From positions 182,910-214,716 of the forward strand of contig JH152968.1 in NCBI GenBank assembly GCA_000226015.1: a stretch of 31,807 bases of DNA. The letters run 5' to 3'. Both the position numbers and the translations under genes were made by a program. The notes beneath the pieces were generated by a model, which worked only from the letters and a program-made list of their open reading frames with translations, was not told the origin of the DNA and ran no database searches. The first letter of the stretch is position 1. Each line of letters starts with the position of its first letter. Below, one piece after another: positions 20,401 to 29,749 of this stretch. This stretch comes from Mnemiopsis leidyi. Its lineage: Eukaryota; Ctenophora; Tentaculata; Lobata; Bolinopsidae.

Positions 20401-23400
20401 TTTGTTTTGGATCAAAATTAGCTAAAAATTACCGTGCGCATTTTACGTAAAACCTTCTGCTGCCCTTGTTAAAAGGTGCCTGAAAATCATTTTTGAAGAA
20501 AAATGTTGAGACACACTAAAGTATCTTCAGAGTAACAATTGTATAATTAGAGATGTTGTAGAATTAGAGAGATAAGCGAGTCTTTACTGCCCTTAAAACA
20601 TTGTCAGTACTTCACCCACTAGGAATCTCACTTCACACGATACCAAATCAAAACCTTCTGTAATCGTCGCTTTGTGACATAAATGGTGAATAGGCGCCCA
20701 ATTGCATACGGGACATGCCATAATGCATTTGCATATTCGAGAAGATACCTGCATACTATACAGGTATCTACAGTGCTTAGTGTATATTATTTATTTAACT
20801 ATTTCACACGCCTGTTGGACAGCGGTAGATCAATGTATTCTGGTTCGTGTGTTCTGTAGTTTATTTCTAGAACTTGTGTCTTTGTTTGAATTTGTTTTCG
20901 GAACTCTATTCTTTCAAGAGCTTTAACACCCGAAAGACTTTCCTTTACAATCCCTTTACTTTGTACACTTTAATCCCTATATTAGTATGTTTTGTAAACT
21001 TCAATTCCTATACTTAGTGCACTACAAAACCTATATGTCACAAACTACGACCACTATTCTCGTCTCTCACACTATACGATCAATGGCGTGATGAAAACAC
21101 ACGACCGCCGGCGGGCAGAACTATCAAATAAACAAGAACTGTGCCAGCTTTGAGGTCCGTCATTCTGTTATTGCTAACCCTGCACCAGGGACAAAACGAA
21201 CGGCGTCCTGATAAATTCGGATATTGGCGGGAACCTGTCGGTTACAGATATCGATTTCTAAATATAGAATTTTTGTTGACGGTTTTTGGTCTACAGATAC
21301 AGAGTTTTGCTTTAAGGCAGTCACTACTGCTGCTGTGGTACAGATTCAACGGAAACAAAAGATCAGATTTGTGGTGATCAAACGGCGACAACCAATTAAA
21401 ATGACACAATTTTACGCCAGGAAAAACGTTCTTAATTATCAGTAATTAAGTTTTTTTTACGATCAACGATGCATATAGTTCACAAGTTCAATACGAGATG
21501 TTATGAGTTGAGATAGTCTAGGGCGTCCGAAACTCTGATAGATCTTTGAACAGCTCGCCGCCTCAGCTTATTAAATCTGGCTAATTGGATCGAAGACTCG
21601 TCGTCTTTATTCGTACAGCTTTTAAAATCAAACCTCGGAAACACGGCCTCGGTAACTTCATTAGGAAAGACTTGAAATATTGAATTATGCAAGGAAAATA
21701 ATATTCTCCAGTGCCAGTGACGAGAGACCGGCACTTTGGGACTTACATTCTACTAAGTATATTTGGTGGATGATACAATACAGAATGCAAACCTAATGAA
21801 ATCTTCCGAACTGCACAATTTTTGTATGAATGCTAAGCTTCCCGTATTCGTTAGTTCTTTATGTCATTTGATGTAATTACAGTTTTGTTGAAGGATATTA
21901 CAATTTATGTAGCTGTTTAGCGGAAAGATTTCGGTGACAAATTCTCTTGACATCGAAAGTAAGCGAAGCCTAATTTTGGGCAGGGAAATGTTGGATACAG
22001 CAACGTAGCCAAGGATTGCCGCTGAAACATGCCCTTAATAGCAGGAGCCTAATGACATTGCTCCGCGGAGTCCATGGGCATTGTTATGCGTAATATTGTC
22101 TATGAATTTATATTTAAACCGAAGAAACAACTGAAACCCCCCCCCCCCCCAATTATTGGAAGATGAGTCAAGAGTGCTCGGTGCATAGTCTTACGAATAA
22201 CTTCGCAGTTGCCATTTAATTAAGTACAAATTTTATACCTGGCCACTGGAAAGATTTGCAGGACATACATCTTCTAATTAGAATTAGATTGATAATAGTT
22301 AGATTGATTAGATTATAATTAGATTGATTATAGTTGGATTATGAATATGATAAAATATACTTCTATCAATATCTAATTAAAAAAGGTGCCGGGGTATTGA
22401 TAGCTCCAAGGACGGGATCGTACAAAAATTATAACGCACCTTGGCAAGTCCAAGTCTGAAGTCAATCAAGGATAATCCATGTTCCGCTGCAGCAGCCTCT
22501 GTCCTCGTATGGTTCACCTGGGAGAGAAGTTTTTATATTAAGCTATATGACTTACAATACAAACGATTAAAAGTAATCGCAGCTTACATGAAATACTCGT
22601 GTTTGAGGTGGCGATGAGGAAAAATTCCAGGGTTTCGTGGTCAGGGTCTTATCCCCCCTCCTCCCCCCTTCATTAATGGAAAAGGGCAAACGCAAGTTTT
22701 ACATGTCCGGAGTGTTTTTCGATCAGAAACTAGCTTTACATAAATGGCTTATAAAGATAAATCTTGGCAGCTTTAACTTTTTTCCCGAAAACACAGACTG
22801 ACGACAAGATCTATAATAGCAATTGGACGGAAGTTTCAATCAGATTCGATCGGCTTTTCGTCCTGTCAGTCACATGAGACAAGCAATTTAATCACTGACA
22901 GTGACATTTGACAACCCAGAAAAGAAGGGGAGGAAGGTAGCGGAAATGATGATAACAAAAAACCGCGACTGGACAGATATGGTCGAGCAACTAAACCCAA
23001 ATTAGGTTTCATGGGTGAACGTCGAAAACATCACCCGAGCTCTATCGGTGCAGCCTGCTGTAAATTTATCTTCCCAGATCACAGTCGCTTCGTAACAGGC
23101 GAAGGGGGTATCGAGATTTAGTGGCTAAGGCAGTTTGCTTCTACTCCTCCATCCCCAAATCATACAATCGTTGGATCAACAGTTCACTCGCTTGTTGGCC
23201 AGGACTGTAAATTCCTGTGTCCCAGCGTGATTCGGCGTGTCGCGCCGACGTGGTATAAGACTATAAATATGCAGCCAGGCCAACAACTAGCACAACTATG
23301 CTTGACTTGTCAGAGGAAATCGTTTGTATCGTCCGAAAGGTAATATTTAATTTCCATTCTTCGAAATCCTCCGCCGAATTCTGATTGCGCATCATGACGA

Positions 23401-26400
23401 TAGTAATTGAGAGTTTTGGCTCGGAGAACGTAAATTTGTTCTGCAGGGGTCACGGGAATTGTATAAGTGCTGGTCCTTTGAATAATTGATTTTCAGTTTA
23501 AATTTGTTAGTTCATGTTTCAAACCTTAACTGCTTCCTAAGTTGCCTCTGAAAATAGCGTTTAATGACAAATAGAATCGTAAAATGATTAAATCGTGAAA
23601 TATGAAATTTGTTAGCCTTTCCAATTTTGCTCTTTTGTCCTTCATCTAAAAAATTTATCCAATATTATAACTTAATAATATAACTTAATAATATAACTTA
23701 ATCTAATAATATAATCATAGACACAATTCTTGAGTTCTGAATTAATGGGGCATATTAAACCCTATAAGTATATTTGGTTTAAGCTTTGCGGTTTTAACAT
23801 CTTCTTTTACCGCTCACATCAAGGAAAGTACAAGCCAAATTGGACGCACCGCACGTCAACACTTAATTTAAAAAAGGGATATATAAATGTGGTATAAACC
23901 TACTTAACTTTTAAACCTCAAACCTACTCGACCACAAATGAAATGGAGCTATATTTAAAATCCTGGTGTTTAGCCACCACAACGCCGATAACGAAGTTGG
24001 CAATGGTTGAAGTGCTCCCAATTCACTCAGTAGTAGTTAAGGAATAAAGAAACGATTCAATAGGCTACCAGGTACGATTAAATATTAATTAGCGGTGCTA
24101 GAAGAACAAGGACAAGGGGGCGGCCCTTGTTAATCCCAGTTGGAGTATAGCCGCTACAGTTTTAAAAAGTGCAAAATTTGAGGGTATTTAGGTTAGCTAG
24201 TGATTGATTGGGCGTAGAGCTTTACTTTTAGGTGGCGGGCGCTCGATCTACCTCCCCGGATTAACAATAATTGGGCGTAGAATGAAATTCGAAGCAGTTT
24301 GTTTCAAATTCTGAGTACGATTTTGGGTAAAACCTCGGTTGACATCAAGAATCTAAATAACAAAACTAATCAGCGTTTTAGCTATGTATGTAGCGGCCTA
24401 GAACTTATGTTCTCTGGAATCCGGTCAGGTAAATATTTCCCGGGTCCCTTAAAAATATTTATTCAGTCATACATGCCGCAGACATACCCTTACAGAACGG
24501 TTTGTTAGTGACGTCGTTAGTTTAGATAGGGTAAAATACAAGTCTCCGGTCGGAACTGCACCCGCCCATATCATCAGATCGTGGGAAGATAATACCCACA
24601 CGCGTCATACTTAGAATAGAGAAATGATTTGTTATTTGAGTTGCTTAGTACATCATTTATTTTGATTTTTTCGAATTGCTTTTGCGAATTAGTCAAGTTT
24701 ATAGGTCAAATGTGGAATTTATTTCTGAAAAATATCCTTGTGTTTGAAGTCTAACTCAAGCACCTTTTCAAAGCATGTCAGGGTTACCGCACGAGATAAA
24801 GAGTCTGGTGGTAGTTACCCTGGTGGTGCTGCTACATCTGACTACCCAACTGTCTACCAGAACACTCTTCCTGACTGTTTTGTTGCTTCTCACCCTCACC
24901 AACACTCACCACATTCTTAGGTACTGGTTTGTCTTAATCGCCATTTTCAGAGGTTTTTGTTTTATACTAGTCTGACACTTGATATTTTGGCAGGCCATCT
25001 CTTATGTACGATATAAATTGTTTTTTATTGCAATGTATTCGACAAATTTTAACAAAAGCTACAAATACCGATGTACGTGATTTTATAACTTTACTACGGG
25101 TTATTGGGCTACACAGATTCTCCAATGTGCATGTCTAGTCCGTCAAATCATATAAATTCGAATCCCGGTATTTGTAAAAACAAGAAATAGTAAATACACC
25201 CGAACCTTACACATAACATTAACATAATATTTATTAATACATAATATTAACGATGCAGGTTGTCAATGAGAAGCGAGAGAGTAAGAAAATTGGTTCACAG
25301 ATACATAGCCTGGTCCTTGGTAAACTTCAGAATAAAGTTTCTCAACGGTTATTCGTGGTGAGTCTGCGATTGTTTGTTCATGTCAAAATCAGTGAAGTAG
25401 TGAACCCCGACAAAAAGAAAATTTTCCCCAAACCCCGATCATCAGAAGTGTAGAAAAGTTATGACGGCTTCTGAAAATTTGATTGCACTAATATCATAAA
25501 GAGCTTTGCAACAAAAAGAGCCCTGTGTTTTACCTGCTGACTTCTTCCCGTAATTACAAGAACTACAAAGCTTATCACATGCAGGTACAGTGAGGTAGAC
25601 AAGACGGTGCTGCTTGGTGCTCTCCCCATCCCCGAAAACGTGCCCAAACTTCAGCGAGCTAAAGTAAAACTCATCATCACTCTCTGTGAGCCGTTCGAAC
25701 TGGACTTCATCTACTCGGAGGAGGAGTTCAGAGACATGGGCTTCATTAACAAGCGGTTAGTCGGGCTTCATTAACAAGCGGTAAGTCGGGCTTTGAGGGC
25801 TTTATTAACAAGCGGTAAGTCGGGCTTTGAGGGCTTTATTAACAAGCGGTAAGTCGAGCTTCGAGGGCTTCATTAACAAGCGGTAAGTCGGGCTTTGAGG
25901 GCTTTATTAACACGCGGTAAGTCGGGCTTCGAGGGCTTTATTAACAAGCGGTAAGTCAGGATTTGAAAAATTGACTTGTGTTAGCCAATACTGAACTCAG
26001 AACTGCTCTTCGCAGTTGTTAGTCTATACCAAAATTCCTCGTTTGTCCTAATTTTCCTCCCAGAAATCTGCCGTTCTGCTAGGTTTTGTGGATATGGACA
26101 AATAAAAAAAACTAATTCAGTGACAAGAGACATTTAATTTAACCTCTATTTTTAGCAAAATCTATAAACCTTAGTCATGTAAGAAATTGTTACAGGTTCA
26201 TGATAAAAATGTAAAAAAATTAAGATTTAGACCGTCTACCGTTTTGATAGAATTGACAATTTGTCATATTAATGCACAATAATCGAGACACTCGGAATGA
26301 GTTGTGACTATGATATAGATATGTTCGTAATACTGACAATTTCTCGTCTTCCTATCGACTTATCGCTTGGATGAATAGTGAATACCCAGCATCCACTTTT

Positions 26401-28759
26401 CTGATCGGTCAAGGTCAGTGTCACGATCAGCGTTTCTCAGAATCAGTTAAAACTCTGATATACGAGCAAAAAGGAGTATAAATGGTCTGTACTCCATATT
26501 CCAAAAAAGTTTTTACAAAACAATGAAAATACAAAGCTAACGACAAAACTTTCAGTTTCTCAATCCCAGACGTATTTGGAGCACCTGAAATAAACGACCT
26601 GGTGGACATACTGAAGAGCATTTCGGAGACGGAGAAAAGTGGGTAAGTCTGGATTGGAGTGTCTCAATGTGACTGTCCGCTTTACAGCACTACTGCTAAA
26701 TTTTAAAGGCAACAATTTAACATATTCAACGTTAATTAGCCCCGAAACATTCGTGTGATTAGCAGGCAAAAAACGTACGAGCACTAATTTCTACAACCCG
26801 CAGGTACAAAACGTACGTGCACTAATTTCTACAACCCGGTGATACAAAACGTACGTGCACTAATTTCTACAACCCGGTGATACAAAAGTCACGTGCACTA
26901 ATTTCTACAACCCGCAGATACAAAACGTACGTGCACTGCAAAGCCGGACGTGGCAGGAGCGCCAGCACTGTCCTCTGTTACCTCATCTTCCGTTACAACG
27001 TCTCCGTAGAATGGGCTCTAACTCTCCTCAAAAAACAAAGATTCGAAGTTTCCCCAAAACCACAACAACTTCTCCGAGCACGAGAGTTCCGAGAGCAGCT
27101 ACAGAACATTCCAGAGCTGAGAGAGGTAACGTTCAAGGAGACGGACTGCGAACTATTGGAGGGCGCCAAGTTCCAGTACGCCCTGAGACACATCACCAAG
27201 ATGAGACGGAATAGCATGCCCAATTGTACCAGTATCGTGAACTACAGACAAAAGTTCGGACTGAGTGATGAGAGGGTGGATGCCGAGAGTGAAGAGAGTG
27301 GAGAGAGAAGGGTGAGACCGGTAAAACGTCTTGTCAAGAGGAGCATTACTCGGTGATGTGAGACGGGAAAATCTAACTAGAGATAGGAATTCAATACTTC
27401 AATACATCATAGATCTTGAGATAGAGCTTTAGTTTATACGAACAGACTGATAAGAGAACGGAGGTGGAAAAAAGGATGGTATAAGAATTTATAACATTCA
27501 CGGTTGGATAACAGAAACAGAAAGACGCAAGAAATACGTGATAGCCGTTTTAACGATTAGAACTTGACAAGTCAAGTCAAACTGCAAATACAGGGCTCTG
27601 AACTGACTGAATACTATCTAGAGCCTTAGCCATTGTACGAGAGATATAGAATTAGCAGATGAATTAACTATTAATTACTGTAAGATATTAGACACTTGTG
27701 TCCTTGAAAACAGTCGCCATATCAATATAATAAAATTTCGTCAGTAAACTTGCCCAAAGCTGTAATTTTAGTCCAAGCTCATACAGCAGGTTTAAACCGA
27801 AAGGTAAACGAGCTGCGCTAAAAGATACTAGTGGCTGTTTTTGAAGGTCTATTTAATTTGTTTTTATTTTTAGAGAGCAGGTATTAACACCTGGTAAATG
27901 CTATCCAGTGACAGTTAAAAGAGTCACCAGCTCAGTTTTCGACTATATCAATATTAATCCTTTAATTCCACTATTGTAAGTTGAACTTGATTTCACTGGA
28001 TGGCATACTTAGTAATATTATAGTAGGTAATATAATAGTAGGTAATATCATAGTACTAGGTAATAGTATGTAGGTACAAGTAGGTAGGAAACGTGCGAAA
28101 TTATCTGTTTTAAGTTTCTATAAATTAATGATTCCTTTATAAATCGATCATTGTTTTATATACTTTTGCTACGTTAGCGCCAATAAATGTCTTATGATAG
28201 ATTTGTTATTAGTTTTACATACACGAACGGCTACCTATTCTGACTATCCAAACTACTCTAGACAATTAGCTTATTAGGATTTAATTAAACAAAACAAATA
28301 TTTCCTTGTGTTTGAATACCTGAGACAAGTTAGCTCTCCGAACGTGTCTGTTGATCTTCTCTCCTTTCATGGCGTACTTGTATCGGAACATGGCTAACCT
28401 CCAGCACTGCTTAGCGCTGTCTGTATATCCCTGGGGTGTCGGAAAATTGATGAATTCACGTTCATATCGGAATTTTACAACAAATATTAACCAAAAACAT
28501 TCTTTGAGGTCTCAAAATGGCAACTGGTTAAAGGAGCACAAGATGATAAGACATTAAAAAGGTTGCAGAATGCACTTTGATGAAAAACCCCAGCACTTAC
28601 CCTAGTATATCCCAAAATCTCAGATCTCTTAAGAAGTCTATACGCCGAAGTCTGTTTGTGTGATCCTCGTTCCTTGTACATCGCCAGCGGCATCCTATCC
28701 AGCCGCAGTTTTAGTTGCCCCGGCAACGCCGGCTTGGAAAAGAAGGAAGTTCTCGGCAT
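14393..28759 (-). CDS. MRPL20: Mitochondrial ribosomal protein L20 (bL20m), five core exons with giant introns
   Basis: bL20m is a component of the large mitochondrial ribosomal subunit that binds its RNA early in assembly. Exons on the minus strand: 28759-28601, 28430-28320, 22517-22440, 14963-14898 and 14516-14393. The first four introns are phase 0. Exon 1 has the start codon and a basic leader fitting mitochondrial targeting. Exon 2 carries CWRLAMFRYKYAMKG, exon 3 carries AAAAEHGLSLIDF, and exon 4 carries LNNKMLAELAIYEPKTFE. The last matches LNRKVLADLAIYEPKTF of human MRPL20, and exon 3 matches its AASQEHGLKY. Introns 2 and 3 are about 5.8 and 7.5 kb. Exon 5 either reads on into its intron, with a stop TAA six codons past the splice site (185 residues in all), or is spliced at GTAAGT (14392) to the exons at 13476 and 13153. 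A complete plus-strand gene lies in intron 2. Confidence 0.85.
14579..14872. repeat. Degenerate tandem array, unit like AACTTATAGCTACCTT
   Basis: About 15-18 copies of a unit of roughly 16-18 bases around CTTATAGCT are spread over some 290 bases in the intron just after the L20 exon 4 donor (14897 on the minus strand). No coding potential is seen. Confidence 0.8.
15339..15428. repeat. 21-base tandem array of CACGTG palindromes
   Basis: CACGTG occurs at 15339, 15381, 15402 and 15423, with CACATG at 15360, so five E-box-type sites are spaced exactly 21 bases apart, with ACACGT in between. The spacing equals two turns of the helix. The array lies in an L20 intron. Whether any factor binds here is unknown. 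Confidence 0.85.
19528..19796. repeat. Two copies of a dispersed 40-base motif (third copy at 640-680)
   Basis: AGCGTCCGCGTCAGACCATA at 19530, AAGTCCGCGTGCGATCATAT at 19758 and a third version at 640 share a common order of GTCCGC, then AGCGGGC or a variant, then AATTCTT or a variant. The copies are diverged. They may be remnants of a small interspersed repeat, but no ends or target duplications are visible. Confidence 0.45.
21501..21670 (-). CDS. Possible terminal exon of an unrecognised gene
   Basis: On the minus strand an open frame ends with stop TAA at 21501-21503 and encodes about 56 residues rich in Arg, Asp and Ser (including QLARFNKLRRRAVQRSIRVS). A possible acceptor, TTTCAAG, precedes 21670. 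It is more GC-rich than its surroundings. I found no partner exon and no family match. It lies inside an L20 intron on the same strand, so if real it would be a nested gene or an alternative L20 end. Confidence 0.25.
22137..22150. repeat. Run of 14 cytosines
   Basis: An uninterrupted C14 run lies in an L20 intron. Runs of this kind often vary in length between individuals or through sequencing error. Confidence 0.95.
22518..24774. other. Intron of L20 and upstream flank of the nested phosphatase; no gene seen
   Basis: No exon is recognised here. The part next to 24775 should contain the promoter and 5' UTR of the PTPMT1-like gene, but I cannot point to a convincing core promoter. A short repeat of ATAACTTAATAAT lies at 23667-23712. 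A GC-rich palindromic patch (CGGCGTGTCGCGCCG) lies at about 23233-23247. Confidence 0.5.
24775..27356 (+). CDS. PTPMT1: PTPMT1-like dual-specificity phosphatase, four exons, complete
   Basis: PTPMT1 removes phosphate from phosphatidylglycerophosphate in the mitochondrial inner membrane, a step of cardiolipin synthesis. Exons 24775-24920, 25585-25755, 26556-26642 and 26918-27356 join through three phase-2 introns to 280 residues, with stop TGA at 27354. Residues 10-46 are strongly hydrophobic. YSEVDKTVLLGALPIP (50-65) matches the family's IDxTVLLGALP. Asp111 in SIPDVFG is at the place of the general acid. HCKAGRGRSAS (141-151) is the CX5R active site, with Cys142 as nucleophile and Arg148. The PQQLLRAREF helix follows. 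About 85 basic residues after the domain are absent from mammalian PTPMT1 as I recall it. Two junctions lie in tandem arrays (exon 2 donor, exon 4 acceptor). A candidate AATAAA is at 27729-27734. Other members of the PTPMT1/plant-type DSP group remain possible. Confidence 0.88.
25741..25969 (+). repeat. 34-base tandem array, seven copies, carrying the exon 2 donor of the PTPMT1-like gene
   Basis: The first unit (25741-25765) is shortened to 25 bases, holds the last codons of exon 2 (F-I-N-K) and has the donor CG/GTTAGT at 25756. Six full 34-base units follow, each with CG/GTAAGT (25781, 25815, 25849, 25883, 25917, 25951), a better match to the consensus than the donor that keeps the frame. 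Reading past the first donor meets TAA at 25772, before the second donor. Confidence 0.9.
26766..26937 (+). repeat. 38-base tandem array carrying the exon 4 acceptor of the PTPMT1-like gene
   Basis: Four 38-base units (26766, 26804, 26842, 26880) are followed by a partial fifth that is the true exon start (26918). Each unit contains the codons for K-T-Y-V-H just before the catalytic cysteine, then diverges into CACTAATTTCTACAACCCG. The unit junction is CAG at 26801-26803 and at 26915-26917, but GTG in the two middle joins, so only two AG acceptors exist. The first leads to a stop after seven codons. Confidence 0.9.
27357..28319. other. 3' flank of the nested phosphatase and L20 intron 2
   Basis: This stretch holds the probable 3' UTR of the PTPMT1-like gene (AATAAA at 27729) and then AT-rich intron sequence of L20. 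A short repeat of AATAGTAGGTAATAT lies at about 28012-28070. No further exon is seen. Confidence 0.55.
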
Positions 28760-29749
28760 GGCTAGTTGTGATTGTGTGTTAGGGCTAATTTGAGTTACAA
28801 GAGTAAAGCAAGAGTAAAGCACGAGGTTATAAGAGGTTTAAAAGAAAGTCTTTAAGTAGTTTAGTTCTTTAAGTGATTTATATATATATATATACATATA
28901 TGTAAAGTTATGAAGTATAAGTAATGGTGATCTTTAAGGCATTAAATCATGAAAAGAAGATGAGAACCAAAACCACTATTAGATGAATATAACATTTCAT
29001 GAAATAGAAGTCGAAAAATGATGGAAAATTGATTAAAATGTCCGTTCAACTTCAAGCATTACCTTGAAGGGTTCAGGACAAATTAGGCAGGCTAATGTTC
29101 TAAAATACAATAAATTTTTATACTTCAATAAACTCGGCGATAATCATAATATAATTTAACAGTCGACAAATAAATTTCGCAGATTGGATTCCATTGAGAT
29201 CGGACTGTATCCCTAACGTTCAAGCGAATCCCTAACGTCCGAACTCCGAGCGAATCCCAGAATGTGCCCTATCCAAAACGAGCGGAATTAATGATTCTAG
29301 TTATCATTAACATTAGCATTAGGAATTGATTTGATTGGCGATTCAGTCCTACAATTTTATTCACATCCATTAGTCTTCCAAATAGCTTCGATAGATAATC
29401 TACAATAACATAGACTTACGACAGCTTAATATTAACTTATTAAGATTAGAATTGAAGGTTCATTTCAACGGCTTTCAATCTAGAGCGTTAAATTTCAAAA
29501 ATTTTCCTTTTGCAACGAGGTTAAAATTTATCAAAATATAACTTCAGATGACGAAAATATTTTCCTCAAGAGATGAATTCGAAATAACTGCTCCTAACGT
29601 TTCAATCCAGATGAACCCTCCTCATCTTGGCTGTATCATACCACGAAAAGATTATCACCAAGGGTACACTTCTCTGTATCATCTAATCCCCGATCCACTC
29701 CTTCTGACTTTCAGACTTCCCGATCCAGGCGGAGCCGCTACTAGGAATC
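28760..29749. other. Intergenic stretch between L20 and TAF4
   Basis: This stretch should hold the L20 promoter and the 3' UTR of TAF4, both on the minus strand. TTTATT at 29356-29361 is a minus-strand AATAAA and a candidate TAF4 poly(A) signal. A TA repeat lies at about 28879-28900. The plus-strand open frame at 29548-29757 runs into the TAF4 coding end and has no recognisable content. Confidence 0.5.

Larger units (their letters stand above)
14964..22439. other. Large L20 intron; no certain gene inside
   Basis: This 7.5 kb stretch lies between two L20 exons. I looked for exons on both strands and found no family that I recognise. It holds the CACGTG array (15339-15428), two copies of a dispersed motif (19528-19571 and 19757-19796), a 14-base poly-C run (22137-22150) and one open frame of uncertain status on the minus strand (21670-21501). 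Confidence 0.55.

Noticed and set aside
20702..21445. Plus-strand frames of 73-78 codons
   Set aside because: They overlap each other in different frames, lack motifs and have no splice support.
23230..23250. GC-rich palindromic patch CGGCGTGTCGCGCCG as a regulatory site
   Set aside because: A single short imperfect palindrome with no known motif or gene start beside it.
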